Source: Pulveribacter suum (GTDB lineage Bacteria > Pseudomonadota > Gammaproteobacteria > Burkholderiales > Burkholderiaceae_C). Taken from it: a stretch of DNA of 64,000 bases. Of the stretch, positions 43,624 to 52,940 are shown one piece after another. Below the pieces are notes generated by a model that worked only from the letters and a program-made list of their open reading frames with translations, was not told the DNA's origin and did no database searches. Positions within the stretch are counted from its first letter, which is position 1. Each line of letters begins with the position of its first letter. Location of the stretch: the NCBI RefSeq assembly GCF_003013695.1, contig NZ_CP027792.1:310001-374000 (forward strand). Reading direction: 5' to 3'. Made by a program: the position numbers and the translations under genes.

Positions 43624-46311
43624 TTGCCCCATTCCCTGCGCCCCCTCCTGTCCCGCGCCCGCACCGCCTGGTGGTGGCTGGCCGGGGTGTGGCTGGCCCT
43701 CGGGGCCTTGCTGGCCGGCTTTCTCTCCTGGGACCGGGAAGAGGTCGCGACACGCGAGCGCGAGCACCTGGCGCAGCAGGTCGCCATCATCCACGACAAC
43801 CTGGCACGCCAGCTCACGTCCATCAATGCCGTGCTCGCGCGCCTGGCCGACGAGCCCGTGCCCGCGCCCTCCGACCCCGTAGCGCATCAGTATCTCAACG
43901 CCCGGCTGCGCGCCTTTGGCGAGGCGCTGTCGGGCGTGCGCACGCTCAGCGTGCTGGCGGCGGACGGCACGGTGGTGGCCTCCGACCGGCCCGAGCTCAT
44001 CGGCAAGAACTTCGCCTACCGGCCGTACTTCCAGGCGACCCGGGACGCCACCGACCCTGACACGCTGATCGTCGGCGCTCCCTTTCGCGCCGTGCTGGAC
44101 GGCGGCTGGTACCTGATGCTGGGGCGCGCCGTGCGCGGCCCGGACGGGCGCTTTGCCGGCGCCGTCATGGCCACGCTGGACCCGGCCCCGTTCCTGACGC
44201 TGCTGGAGTCGGTGCGCTACGCGCCGGACATGGTCACCGGCCTGGCCCACGGCGACGGCGTGCGCTTTCTGATGGCCTCGGAGCTGCCCCAGGCACCAGG
44301 CGCCGACCTGGCGCAGCCGGGCACGCTGTTTTCGCGCCACCGGGACAGCGGCGCCAGCACCAGCGTGCTGCGCGGCAGCCTGCAGCCGGGCGACGACGCG
44401 CCCCAGGTGCTGGGCGCGCTGCGCACCATCCAGCCGCCCGAGCTGCGCATGGACAAGCCCTTCATCGCCGGCGCCGTGCGCGAGTGGAGCGCCGTGCTGG
44501 AGGGCTGGCGCACCGGCGCCCGCTGGCTGATCGGCGCCTACCTGCTGCTGGGCGCCGCGGCCGCGGCGGCGCTGCGCCTGTACCAGCGCCAGCGCTTCAT
44601 CCTGCACCAGCACGCCCTGGCCCTGGCCGAGCAGGAGGCACAGCTGCAGGCGCGCTGGCGCGCCGCCATGCAGGCCACCACCCTGGGCATCTGGGAGTGG
44701 CACGGCGAGGGCACGCCCACGCGCTTTTCGCCGGCCTGGAAGGAGATGCTCGGCTACGACGAGGGCGAGGTCGCCGACGAAGACCACGGCTGGCAGGATC
44801 GGCTGCACCCCGATGAGCGCGAGCAGGTGCTGGCGCTGCTGGCGCGCCACCTGCGCGGCGAGACCCAGCTGTACGAGGCCATGCACCGGCTGCGCCGCAA
44901 GGACGGCAGCTGGCGCTGGGTGCAGGCGCGCGGGCGCGTGCTGGCGCGCGACGCCCAGGGCCGGGTGACGCATTTCGTGGGCGCCTTTGGCGACCCGTCC
45001 GAGCAGGGCGAGGACCGCCTGCGCCTGGACCGCCTGGCCGCGCAGGTGCCGGGCACGCTCTACCAGTACCAGCTGGAGCCCGACGGCAGCAGCCACTTTC
45101 CCTATGCCAGCGCCGGCGTGCAGGACATCTACGGCTTTTCCCCTGACGAGCTGCGCGCCAACGGCACGCTGGCCTTCGAGCGCATCCACCCGCAGGACGC
45201 GGCCCAGGTGAGCCAGAGCATCGACGCGTCGGCCCGCACGCTGCAGCCCTGGCACGATGAGTACCGGGTGGTGCTGCCCGGGCGCGGCGAGCGCTGGCTC
45301 AGCGGCTATGCCCGTCCGCAGCGCCTGGCCAGCGGGGCGCTGCTGTGGCATGGCTACCTGCGCGATGTGACCGATGCCAAGCAGCAGGCGCTGCAGCTGC
45401 AAGAGACCGAGCGGCTGCTCAAGCACCTGATGAACGAGATGCCCGTGGGCCTGTGCATGGTGGACGAGCAGGGGCGCATCTACTTTCGCAACCGGCGCTT
45501 TCTCGACTACTTCGGCTACACCGAAGAGCAGGCGCCCACCATGCGCGAGTGGTGGCGCTGCGCCTACCCCGATGCGCAGTACCGCACCCAGGTGGCGCTC
45601 ACCTGGTCGCAGGCGCGGGCGCAGGCGCGCGCCGGCGGCGACATCCCCGTGCACGAATACCGCACCACCGCCGCCGACGGCGTGGAGCGCACCATGGCCA
45701 TCGGCGGGCTGGTCTTTGGCAGCCACTTCCTGGCCACCTTCGTGGACCGCACCGAGCAGCAGGTGCAAAGCGAGCTGCTGCGCAAGCTGGCCTACATGGA
45801 CAGCCTCACGGGCGTGGCCAACCGGCGCCACTTCGACCAGACGCTGCAGACCGAGTGGCGCCGCTGCCAGCGCAGCCGCCAGCCGCTGGCGCTGATCATG
45901 GTGGACATCGACCACTTCAAGCAGTTCAACGACCTGTACGGCCACCAGGCCGGCGACGACTGCATGCGCGCCGTGGCCGGCGCGCTGCGCGCGGCGCTGG
46001 CCCGCCCGTATGACCTGGTGGCCCGCTACGGCGGCGAGGAATTCGTCTGCCTGCTGCCCGAGTGCGACCTGGCCGGCGCCCGGGCCAAGGGCCAGGCGCT
46101 GTGCGAGGCCGTGCGGGCGCTGGCCATCACCCACGGCGGCTCGGCCGTGGCCGGCGTGGTCACCATCAGCGCCGGCGTGGCCAGCCAGGTGCCTGGCGAG
46201 GACGGCACGCCCGAGGCCCTGCTGGCGCACGCCGACACCCACCTGTACCGCGCCAAGGCTGCCGGCCGCAACCGGGTGGATGCCGGCGCGCCGCCACTAT
46301 CAAACCCATAG
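43624..46311 (+). CDS. Membrane diguanylate cyclase with Cache and three PAS domains
   Basis: The 895-residue protein would make cyclic di-GMP in response to signals. It has membrane helix 1 at about 15-35, a periplasmic Cache-like sensor (to about 295), helix 2 at about 300-320, PAS domains at about 340-460, 475-585 and 595-710, and a GGDEF domain. The active site is GGEEF at 803-807. An inhibitory I-site RPYD at 794-797 has the correct 5-residue spacing, so product inhibition is expected. The start appears to be TTG at 43624; no ATG lies near. The last codons fall in a family A repeat. Confidence 0.92.
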   Translation: MPHSLRPLLSRARTAWWWLAGVWLALGALLAGFLSWDREEVATREREHLAQQVAIIHDNLARQLTSINAVLARLADEPVPAPSDPVAHQYLNARLRAFGEALSGVRTLSVLAADGTVVASDRPELIGKNFAYRPYFQATRDATDPDTLIVGAPFRAVLDGGWYLMLGRAVRGPDGRFAGAVMATLDPAPFLTLLESVRYAPDMVTGLAHGDGVRFLMASELPQAPGADLAQPGTLFSRHRDSGASTSVLRGSLQPGDDAPQVLGALRTIQPPELRMDKPFIAGAVREWSAVLEGWRTGARWLIGAYLLLGAAAAAALRLYQRQRFILHQHALALAEQEAQLQARWRAAMQATTLGIWEWHGEGTPTRFSPAWKEMLGYDEGEVADEDHGWQDRLHPDEREQVLALLARHLRGETQLYEAMHRLRRKDGSWRWVQARGRVLARDAQGRVTHFVGAFGDPSEQGEDRLRLDRLAAQVPGTLYQYQLEPDGSSHFPYASAGVQDIYGFSPDELRANGTLAFERIHPQDAAQVSQSIDASARTLQPWHDEYRVVLPGRGERWLSGYARPQRLASGALLWHGYLRDVTDAKQQALQLQETERLLKHLMNEMPVGLCMVDEQGRIYFRNRRFLDYFGYTEEQAPTMREWWRCAYPDAQYRTQVALTWSQARAQARAGGDIPVHEYRTTAADGVERTMAIGGLVFGSHFLATFVDRTEQQVQSELLRKLAYMDSLTGVANRRHFDQTLQTEWRRCQRSRQPLALIMVDIDHFKQFNDLYGHQAGDDCMRAVAGALRAALARPYDLVARYGGEEFVCLLPECDLAGARAKGQALCEAVRALAITHGGSAVAGVVTISAGVASQVPGEDGTPEALLAHADTHLYRAKAAGRNRVDAGAPPLSNP

Positions 46312-46350
46312 CTGCTTGCGCTTGCTGCACAAGCGCCGAAGGCCGATTTC
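46297..46350 (+). repeat. Family A dispersed repeat, copy 11
   Basis: ACTATCAAACCCATAGCTGC, then TTGCGCTTGCTGCACAAGCG, then CCGAAGGCCGATTTC, ends one base before the ung ATG. It provides the stop of the cyclase gene and the 5' untranslated region of ung. Confidence 0.9.
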
Positions 46351-47064
46351 ATGTCCAACCCCCATGCCCCCACCCAGCTGCAGAGCGCCGACCCGGCCGA
46401 CTGGCCCGTGGCGTCCGGCTGGCAGCCGCTGGTCGAAGACTTCTTTGCCGGCGAGCGCGGCCGACAGCTCCTGGCCTTCCTGCGCCAGCGGCTGCAGGCG
46501 GACGCGGTGATCTTTCCGCCCCAGCCGCTCAGGGCCCTGCAGCTGACGCCGCCCGAGGACGTGCGCGTGGTCATCCTGGGCCAGGACCCCTACCACGGCC
46601 GCGGCCAGGGCGAGGGGCTGGCGTTTTCGGTGCAGCCGGGCGTGCGCATCCCGCCCTCGCTGCGCAACATCTTCAAGGAGATGCAGCGCGACCTGGGCGT
46701 TGCACCGCCGCCCTTTCCCGACCCCGGCGGCAGCCTGCGCAAGTGGGCCGACAACGGCGTGCTGCTGCTCAACACCACCCTCACGGTGGAAGAAGGCCAG
46801 GCCGCCAGCCACGCCGGCAAGGGGTGGGAGGTGCTGACCGATGCCGTCATCCGCCACGTGGCCAGCGGCGCCCGCCCAGTGGTGTTCATGCTCTGGGGCA
46901 GCCATGCCCAAACCAAGCGCGCGCTGATCCCCGCGGACCGCGGGCACCTGGTGCTGGTGGCCAACCACCCCTCGCCGCTGTCGGCCGAACGCCCGCCGCT
47001 GCCCTTCATCGGCTGCGGCCACTTCGGCCAGGCGCGGGCCTTTCGGCAGCAGCACGGGTACTAA
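46351..47064 (+). CDS. ung: Uracil-DNA glycosylase
   Basis: Ung removes uracil from DNA in base-excision repair. The 237-residue protein has the water-activating loop VVILGQDPYHGRGQGEGLAF, LLLNTTLTVEEGQA, FMLWGSHAQTKR and the Leu/His loop NHPSPLSAERPP. No purine-rich ribosome site is visible before the ATG, because a family A repeat abuts it. A second repeat with a T8 run follows the stop and may act as terminator. Confidence 0.97.
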   Translation: MSNPHAPTQLQSADPADWPVASGWQPLVEDFFAGERGRQLLAFLRQRLQADAVIFPPQPLRALQLTPPEDVRVVILGQDPYHGRGQGEGLAFSVQPGVRIPPSLRNIFKEMQRDLGVAPPPFPDPGGSLRKWADNGVLLLNTTLTVEEGQAASHAGKGWEVLTDAVIRHVASGARPVVFMLWGSHAQTKRALIPADRGHLVLVANHPSPLSAERPPLPFIGCGHFGQARAFRQQHGY

Positions 47065-47066
47065 GG

Positions 47067-47120
47067 CAAAAACGGCTGCGGCGCCCGCCAGTCAAGCGCT
47101 GGCAGCTCTTTTTTTTGTAG
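47067..47120 (-). repeat. Family A dispersed repeat, copy 12 (terminator-like)
   Basis: GGCGCCCGCCAGTCAAGCGC followed by TGGCAGCTCTTTTTTTTGTA lies between the convergent ung and dprA genes. The inner arms GCCAG/CTGGC and the T8 run make it look like a factor-independent terminator for ung. Confidence 0.8.
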
Positions 47121-47123
47121 CAG

Positions 47124-48287
47124 TCAGGCACGGCCCAGACGCTGAAACAAGGCGCCGGGCAGGCGCGCCAGGGCACCCTGCAGCTCCAGCTCCAACAGCC
47201 GCGCCTGCAGCGTGGCAGCGGGCAGGCCGGTGCGGGCCACCAGCGCATCCAGCCCCAGCGGGTCAAAGCCCAGCGCCTGCAGCACCTCGTCGCCGTCATC
47301 GCCCTCGCCGCCGCCTTCAGCCGCGGGCGCCGCAGCGGGCGGTGCGGGCGGCGAGCCGGGCAGCTGCAGCTCCTCCAGCACGTCCTGCGCCGACTCCACC
47401 AGCTTGGCGCCCTGGCGGATCAGCGCGTGGCAGCCGCGCGACTGCGGCGCGTGGATGGAGCCCGGAATGGCGAACACCTCGCGCCCCTGCTCGGCCGCCA
47501 GGCGCGCGGTGATGAGCGAGCCGGACGCCAGCGCCGCCTCCACTACCAGCGTGCCCTGCGACAGGCCCGAGATGATGCGGTTGCGCCGCGGGAAGTTGGC
47601 CGGCAGCGGCGGCGTGCCCAGCGGGTATTCGCTGACCAGCACGCCGTGCTGCGCGATGCGGTGGGCCAGCGCCCGGTGGGCGGCCGGATAGACCCGGTCC
47701 AGCCCGGTGCCGACCACGGCGATGGTGGCGGGCCAGGAGGCGTCCTCATCCACATCGGCCAGCGCGCCTTCGTGCGCCGCCGCGTCCACGCCCCGCGCCA
47801 GGCCGGAGACGATGCACAGCCCCACCGCGTGCAGCGCCCGGGCGAACTGGTGCGCGTGCTCGGCGCCCTGGGCCGTGGGGTTGCGGCTGCCCACCACGGC
47901 CAGGCTGCGCGCCGGCGCGAACGGCGTGGCGCCGCCCACGAAGCGCGCCGCCCCCATCAGGTACAGCAGCGGCGGCGGGTCTTCGGTGGCCAGCAGGGCG
48001 CTCGGATAGCAGGTATCGGCCAGGGTCAGAAGGGCACGGGCGCTGCCGTCCATGCCGCCGCCCTGCAGCCAGTCCCAGGTGCGCTGCACCAGCGCGTCCA
48101 GCCCTTGCGGGCCGGCGGCCAGGGCGCGCGCCGGGGCCGGGCCGATGCACTCGCGCCAGGCGGCCTCGCTGTGCGCCAGCACCTGCTGGGGCAGGCCGAA
48201 GGCGGCCAGCAGGCACCGCACGCTGGCGCCGCCCACGCCGGGCGCGGCCGTCAGGCGCAGCCAGGCGGTGAGCTCATCGCGGTCCAT
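47124..48287 (-). CDS. dprA: DNA-processing protein DprA
   Basis: DprA loads RecA on incoming single-stranded DNA during natural transformation. The 387-residue protein has the Rossmann-like core: LAVVGSRNPTAQG, CIVSGLARGVDAAAHEGAL, GVLVSEYPLGTPPLPANFPR, RNRIISGLSQGTLVVEAAL, and EVFAIPGSIHAPQSRGCH. A C-terminal winged-helix domain (LVARTGLPAATLQARLLELE) follows. It lies 13 nt downstream of a LysM gene on the same strand. The LysM-dprA order beside def/fmt is common in beta-proteobacteria. Confidence 0.95.
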   Translation of the reverse strand: MDRDELTAWLRLTAAPGVGGASVRCLLAAFGLPQQVLAHSEAAWRECIGPAPARALAAGPQGLDALVQRTWDWLQGGGMDGSARALLTLADTCYPSALLATEDPPPLLYLMGAARFVGGATPFAPARSLAVVGSRNPTAQGAEHAHQFARALHAVGLCIVSGLARGVDAAAHEGALADVDEDASWPATIAVVGTGLDRVYPAAHRALAHRIAQHGVLVSEYPLGTPPLPANFPRRNRIISGLSQGTLVVEAALASGSLITARLAAEQGREVFAIPGSIHAPQSRGCHALIRQGAKLVESAQDVLEELQLPGSPPAPPAAAPAAEGGGEGDDGDEVLQALGFDPLGLDALVARTGLPAATLQARLLELELQGALARLPGALFQRLGRA

Positions 48288-48300
48288 GGCCGCGCCGGGC

Positions 48301-49497
48301 TTATTCGGGGTTGACCAGGCGGTCGCCCACCACCACCGGCTGCTGGGCAGTCAGCAGCAGGGCGTAGGAGACGCGCTCGAAGGTGCGAAACACCATGGCC
48401 ACGCCGTTGGACTCGCTGGGCAGGCGCACCTGGGTGCGCTCGCCGTCGGTCTTGTCCACCAGGCGCCGGCCCTGCGACAGCACCTGCAGCACGTGGCCGG
48501 TCTGCATGCCGTCGTCGCTGCCGCGGTTGATGGCGATCACGGTGTTCTGGCCGGCGTAGCGCACGGCGGCGCCGCCGTAGATGGAAACCACGGCCGCGTC
48601 CACATCGAACTGCGGCGCGCGCGGCACGTAGTTGGCAAAGCCCCGGGCCGGGGTGCGCAGCAGGCGGTCGCCGATGCGCACCTCTTCCTTGGTGCGGCTC
48701 AGGTCCACGGTGGCGGGCACGACGTCGGCGACCACGCCGCCCTTGCCATCCGGCGACTCCTGCACCGACTCGCCGCGCACCAGAGCGGCCTGGCCGACGT
48801 ACTGGGCCTCGTAGCCCAGCACCTCCTGCGTGACCGGGTCCTTGAGCGGGACGGCGTTGCGGAATACGCGGAACTGGCGCGGCGCGCCGGGCTCGAGCTC
48901 CACCGGGCTGCCCTGCGGGCCGCGCACGTAGGCACGGTCGCCGGCCGACAGGATGACGCGCTCGTCGCGCGCGGCCACAATGCGCGGCGCCTGCGACAGG
49001 GTCAGCTCATCGACCACCAGGGGCTCGGCCAGGAAGGGCTCGATCAGGTGTGCCTTGAGCGTGGGCAGGGCGGCGCCGGCCAGGCTCTCGGCACGCGTGC
49101 GCGGGGACACGCGCACCGTCTCGGTGGCGCCGCCGCGGCTGGTGCGCAGGCGGGCGAAGCCGTCCACCTTCTCCAGGTACAGCGTCTGGCCGGGAAAGAT
49201 CAGGTGCGGGTTGGCGATGCTCTGCAGGTTCATGCCCCACAGCTCGGGCCAGCGCCAGGGGCGCTGCAGGTACATGCCGGAGATGGCCCACAGCGTGTCG
49301 CCGCGCTTGACGACGTATTCATCGGGCGCGCTGGGCGCCAGCTCGTGCAGCGGCACGCCACGCGCGGCCACCTGCTGGGCGGTGGCGCGCTGTTCGCCGG
49401 TGATGGGGTGGTTTTGTGCCTGAGCCGCCGGCGCCAGGGCCGCGGCGGCCAGCGCCAGGGCGAGCGCCGCCTTCAGATGGTTGTGCTTGTGCTGCAT
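48301..49497 (-). CDS. LysM-domain exported protein
   Basis: The 398-residue protein has a signal peptide (ending APAAQAQN), one LysM domain at about 60-110 (YVVKRGDTLWAISGMYLQRP, IANPHLIFPGQTLYLEKV), and a long C-terminal beta-rich region of unknown type. LysM binds peptidoglycan, so the protein should sit at the cell wall. It is divergent from def and precedes dprA. Confidence 0.92.
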   Translation of the reverse strand: MQHKHNHLKAALALALAAAALAPAAQAQNHPITGEQRATAQQVAARGVPLHELAPSAPDEYVVKRGDTLWAISGMYLQRPWRWPELWGMNLQSIANPHLIFPGQTLYLEKVDGFARLRTSRGGATETVRVSPRTRAESLAGAALPTLKAHLIEPFLAEPLVVDELTLSQAPRIVAARDERVILSAGDRAYVRGPQGSPVELEPGAPRQFRVFRNAVPLKDPVTQEVLGYEAQYVGQAALVRGESVQESPDGKGGVVADVVPATVDLSRTKEEVRIGDRLLRTPARGFANYVPRAPQFDVDAAVVSIYGGAAVRYAGQNTVIAINRGSDDGMQTGHVLQVLSQGRRLVDKTDGERTQVRLPSESNGVAMVFRTFERVSYALLLTAQQPVVVGDRLVNPE

Positions 49498-49694
49498 TGG
49501 AAAGACTCCCCCTCGCTGGCCGTGTGTGCAGTGATTGATTGTTCTACGCTACGCAAAAAAGCAGCCTCGGCCGATGCGTTGCAAACCCCGGCCGATTCTG
49601 GGCTCAAGCCCTTGATTGGGCAACGATTATTGCGGCGCCGCCCGGCAAAGGCCGGGGAAAGTGGCGAAAATAGCGACATCTTCTGCGCGCTGCC

Positions 49695-50204
49695 ATGGCT
49701 CTTCTTCCCATTCTCTGCTTCCCCGATCCCCGTCTGCACAAGGTTGCCCAGCCCGTGGCGGCCGTGGACGACCGCGTTCGCGCCATCGTGGCCGACATGT
49801 TCGAGACCATGTACGACGCCAAGGGCATTGGCCTGGCGGCCACGCAGGTGGACGTGCACGAGCGCATCGTGGTGGTCGATGTCTCCGAGGAGCGCAACGA
49901 GCCGCTGGTGCTGATCAACCCCGAGCTCGTCTGGGCCAGCGCCGAGACGCGCGTGGGCGAGGAGGGCTGCCTGTCCGTGCCGGGCATCTATGACGGCGTG
50001 GAGCGCTCGCTGGCGGTGCACGTGCGCGCGCAGGACGCGGACGGCAACAGCCGCGTGATCGAGGCCGAAGACCTGCTGGCCGTGTGCATGCAGCACGAGA
50101 TGGACCACCTCATGGGCAAGGTGTTCGTCGAATACCTCTCGCCGCTCAAGCGCGGGCGCATCAAGACCAAGCTGCTCAAGCAGCAAAAGGCGGCGCACGC
50201 ATGA
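49695..50204 (+). CDS. def: Peptide deformylase
   Basis: Def removes the formyl group from new proteins. The 169-residue metalloenzyme has [20 protein letters not shown], the metal Cys in [15 protein letters not shown] and the HEMDH metal site in [14 protein letters not shown]. The start [14 protein letters not shown] is the family N-terminus. Its stop overlaps the next lipoprotein ATG, and fmt follows, so formylation and deformylation genes form one unit. Confidence 0.97.
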   Translation: MALLPILCFPDPRLHKVAQPVAAVDDRVRAIVADMFETMYDAKGIGLAATQVDVHERIVVVDVSEERNEPLVLINPELVWASAETRVGEEGCLSVPGIYDGVERSLAVHVRAQDADGNSRVIEAEDLLAVCMQHEMDHLMGKVFVEYLSPLKRGRIKTKLLKQQKAAHA

Positions 50205-50692
50205 GGCGCCTGGCGCTGCCCGCCTTGCTGGCGCTGGCAGCGCTGGCCGCCGGTTGCACCATGCCCGAACGCCTCGCCCTCGGTACGCCGCGCGCGCAGG
50301 TGCTGGCCAAGCTGGGCACCCCGACCCTGACCGCGGCGCTGCCGGATGCCGGCGAGCGCCTGCTCTACAGCCGCCAGCCCGCCGGCCAGCAGGTTTATCA
50401 CGTGGACCTGGACGCGCAGCGGCGCGTGGCGCGCGTGGAGCAGGTGCTGACGCTGGAGCAGTTCCAGGCGCTGCGCCTGGGCCAGGACACGCGCGAGGAG
50501 GTGCGCCTGCGCTTCGGCCCGCCGGCGCTGGTCGAGCGCGTGGCGCGCTTTGACGGCGACATCTGGACCTACCGCATCCTCGAGCTGGGCGAGCCCCGGC
50601 AGGCCCATGTCCACATCGACCCGGCCGGGGTGGTGCGCCAGGTGCTGTTCACCGACGAACGCCGGGGCGAGCCCGACAGCCGCGCCGATTGA
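50201..50692 (+). CDS. Putative lipoprotein (SmpA/OmlA-like)
   Basis: The 163-residue protein has a lipoprotein signal ending LAALAAGC (Cys19), then two related motifs: [18 protein letters not shown] and [18 protein letters not shown]. Such GxxRxxVxxxxG patterns recall SmpA/BamE-like folds. It is placed between def and fmt, overlapping def by 4 nt. The actual role is unknown. Confidence 0.8.
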   Translation: MRRLALPALLALAALAAGCTMPERLALGTPRAQVLAKLGTPTLTAALPDAGERLLYSRQPAGQQVYHVDLDAQRRVARVEQVLTLEQFQALRLGQDTREEVRLRFGPPALVERVARFDGDIWTYRILELGEPRQAHVHIDPAGVVRQVLFTDERRGEPDSRAD

Positions 50693-50715
50693 CTCCCCCT
50701 CCCAGGCCTCCTCCG

Positions 50716-51771
50716 ATGAAAGTGATCTTCGCCGGCACGCCGGAATTCGCCCGCGTGGCGCTGGCCGCGCTGCTGGACGCCGGCTTCAAGGTGCCGCTGG
50801 TGCTGACCCAGCCCGACCGCCCGGCCGGCCGCGGCATGAAGCTGCAGGCCTCGCCCGTCAAGCAGCTGGCGCAGGAGCGCGGCATCGCCGTGGCCCAGCC
50901 GCGCAGCCTGCGCCTGGACGGCAAATACCCCGAGGACGCCGCCAGCGCACAGGCCGCCATCGCTGCGGCCCAGGCCGACGCCATGGTGGTCGCCGCCTAC
51001 GGGCTGATCCTGCCGCAATGGGTGCTGGACGCCATGAGCGCAGCACGGCTGCCCGAAGGCGCTAACGCCTCCTTGGGGGGCAGCGAACCACGCGCAGCAG
51101 CGGGGAGCGTGGGGGCCCCGGCGCTAGGGTGCCTGAACATCCACGCCAGCCTGCTGCCGCGCTGGCGCGGCGCCGCACCCATCCACCGCGCCATCGAGGC
51201 CGGCGACGCCGAGACCGGCGTGACCATCATGCAGATGGACGCCGGCCTGGACACCGGCGCCATGCTGCTGCGCGGCGCGCTGCCCATTGCCGCGCACGAT
51301 ACCACCGCCACGCTGCACGACCGCCTGGCAGCGCTGGGCGGGCAGCTCATCGTGCAGGCGCTGCAGCAGGCGCAGCAGGGCTCGCTGCACAGCGAAGCCC
51401 AGCCCGCCGAGGGCGTGACCTATGCCCACAAGATCGACAAGGCCGAGGCCGCCATCGACTGGCGCCAGCCGGCCGCCGCCATTGAGCGGCGCGTGCGCGC
51501 CTTCGACCCCTTCCCCGGCGCAGCCACCACGCTGGCGGGCGAGGCCATCAAGATCTGGCGCTGCGAGATTGATAGCTTCTCGCGCTTATCCAGTGCGGCT
51601 TCGGGGCAGATTTTGTATGTAAGCAACCAGGGCGTCGGCGTGGCCTGCGGCGAGGGCACGACGCTGCGCCTGACCGAGCTGCAGCGCGCCGGCGGCCGGC
51701 GCCTGTCGGCGCGCGAGTTCGTGCGCGGCTTTGCGCTGGCGCCGGGCCTGGTGCTGGGCGAGCCCGCATGA
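50716..51771 (+). CDS. fmt: Methionyl-tRNA formyltransferase
   Basis: Fmt formylates initiator Met-tRNA. It has 351 residues against about 315 in E. coli. Core motifs are present: [55 protein letters not shown] and [13 protein letters not shown]. The extra length comes from two in-frame insertions. Residues 108-136 (51037-51123) split the usual [18 protein letters not shown] block next to the active site. A family A repeat (51568-51619) encodes [20 protein letters not shown] in the C-terminal domain. Confidence 0.95.
   Translation: MKVIFAGTPEFARVALAALLDAGFKVPLVLTQPDRPAGRGMKLQASPVKQLAQERGIAVAQPRSLRLDGKYPEDAASAQAAIAAAQADAMVVAAYGLILPQWVLDAMSAARLPEGANASLGGSEPRAAAGSVGAPALGCLNIHASLLPRWRGAAPIHRAIEAGDAETGVTIMQMDAGLDTGAMLLRGALPIAAHDTTATLHDRLAALGGQLIVQALQQAQQGSLHSEAQPAEGVTYAHKIDKAEAAIDWRQPAAAIERRVRAFDPFPGAATTLAGEAIKIWRCEIDSFSRLSSAASGQILYVSNQGVGVACGEGTTLRLTELQRAGGRRLSAREFVRGFALAPGLVLGEPA
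51037..51123 (+). repeat. In-frame palindromic insertion in fmt
   Basis: An 87-bp segment with inverted arms (GGCGCTAACGCC, GGGGGGCAGC, GCGTGGGGGCC) interrupts a conserved block of fmt without breaking the frame. It adds 29 residues, from [15 protein letters not shown] to SVGAPA. It is unrelated in sequence to family A. Confidence 0.75.
51568..51619 (+). repeat. Family A dispersed repeat, copy 13 (inside fmt)
   Basis: ATTGATAGCTTCTCGCGCTT, then ATCCAGTGCGGCTTCGGGGC, then AGATTTTGTAT matches the family layout in degraded form and is in frame in the C-terminal domain of Fmt. Confidence 0.7.
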
Positions 51772-51775
51772 GGCC

Positions 51776-52522
51776 ATGAGCCGCGAAGCGCTGCGCCGCT
51801 GGCTGGCGGACCCGTGGTTCCGCCTGGGCGCGCGCGACATGCTGGCCACCTGCCTGGGAATAGCCGCCTGGGGCCTGGTGACCGGCGTGGCCATGGTCAA
51901 GATCGGCATGCCGCCGGCGCTGGCCGTGTTCATGTCGCTCGTCGTCTATGCCGGCAGCGCCCAGCTGGCCGTGCTGCCGCTGATGGCCGCCGGCGCCCCG
52001 CTGTGGGTGGTGTGGCTGACGGCCACCTGCGTGAACCTGCGCTTCGTCATCTTCAGCAGCATGTGGCGCAGCTACTTCGCCCACCTGCCGCGACGCCAGC
52101 GCCTGTGGCTGGGCTACTTCAGCGGCGACGTGATCTTCGTGAGCTTCATGAAGCGCTTTGCCCGGCCCGAGCCGCAGCCCGGGCAGGTGCCCTACTTCTG
52201 GGGCGCGGCCAGCGCCAACTGGCTGGCCTGGCAGGTGCCGTCCATCGCCGGCATCGTGCTGGCCAACGCCATCCCGCTGTCCTGGGGCCTGGGGTTTGCC
52301 GGCGTACTGGCGCTGCTGGGCATCTTGCTGTCCATGCTGGGCGACCGCGCCAGCTGGCTGGCCACGCTGGTGGCCTGCACGGCGGCGATTGCCGCCTTTG
52401 CCCTGCCGCTCAAGCTGAACATCCTGGTGGCGATCGCCGCCGCCGTGGCCGCCGGCCTGGCCGCCGAGGCGGCCGAGCGCGCCCTGCGCCGCGCCCGCCA
52501 GCGCAGCGGGGAGGGCGCATGA
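51776..52522 (+). CDS. AzlC family branched-chain amino acid exporter, large subunit
   Basis: The 248-residue membrane protein has an AzlC domain: [40 protein letters not shown] and [20 protein letters not shown]. AzlC with AzlD exports branched-chain amino acids in known systems. The ATG at 51776 ([10 protein letters not shown]) lies 5 nt after fmt. It overlaps azlD by 4 nt (ATGA). Confidence 0.92.
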   Translation: MSREALRRWLADPWFRLGARDMLATCLGIAAWGLVTGVAMVKIGMPPALAVFMSLVVYAGSAQLAVLPLMAAGAPLWVVWLTATCVNLRFVIFSSMWRSYFAHLPRRQRLWLGYFSGDVIFVSFMKRFARPEPQPGQVPYFWGAASANWLAWQVPSIAGIVLANAIPLSWGLGFAGVLALLGILLSMLGDRASWLATLVACTAAIAAFALPLKLNILVAIAAAVAAGLAAEAAERALRRARQRSGEGA

Positions 52523-52854
52523 ACGGCTCGTGGCTGCTGCCCATCCTGGCGATTGCGGGCCTGGCCGTCATCACGGTCATCACGCGCGCCTTCTTCATGA
52601 TCCCCGAGCGCGAGCTGCCCATGCCCGACTGGCTGCGCCGGGGCCTGAAATATGCGCCGCTGGCGGCCCTGGCCGGCGTGATCGCGCCCGAGGTGCTGAT
52701 GAGCGACGGCCAGCTCATCGCCACGCTGGCCGACGCACGGCTGCCCGCCGTGCTGGCCGCGGGGGCCTACTATTTTTGGAAGCGCAGCATCCTGGGCACC
52801 ATCGTGCTGGGCATGGCGGTGTACCTGCCGCTGCACATCGGCCTGGGCTGGTAG
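52519..52854 (+). CDS. AzlD family exporter, small subunit
   Basis: The 111-residue protein has three or four membrane helices and the AzlD pattern: [40 protein letters not shown] and [20 protein letters not shown]. It pairs with the AzlC subunit whose stop it overlaps. Confidence 0.92.
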   Translation: MNGSWLLPILAIAGLAVITVITRAFFMIPERELPMPDWLRRGLKYAPLAALAGVIAPEVLMSDGQLIATLADARLPAVLAAGAYYFWKRSILGTIVLGMAVYLPLHIGLGW

Positions 52855-52940
52855 GGCGAGCGAGCGGGCGGCGGGGCGGGCGGCGTTTCCTACAATCGCC
52901 GGCCAGATTTCCCAACCCTTCCCTTTCCTTGCCGCCAGCC

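Noticed and set aside
43135..46242. A 1035-codon minus-strand frame opposite the diguanylate cyclase
   Set aside because: Antisense shadow; it also crosses trpC and has no start context or domain.
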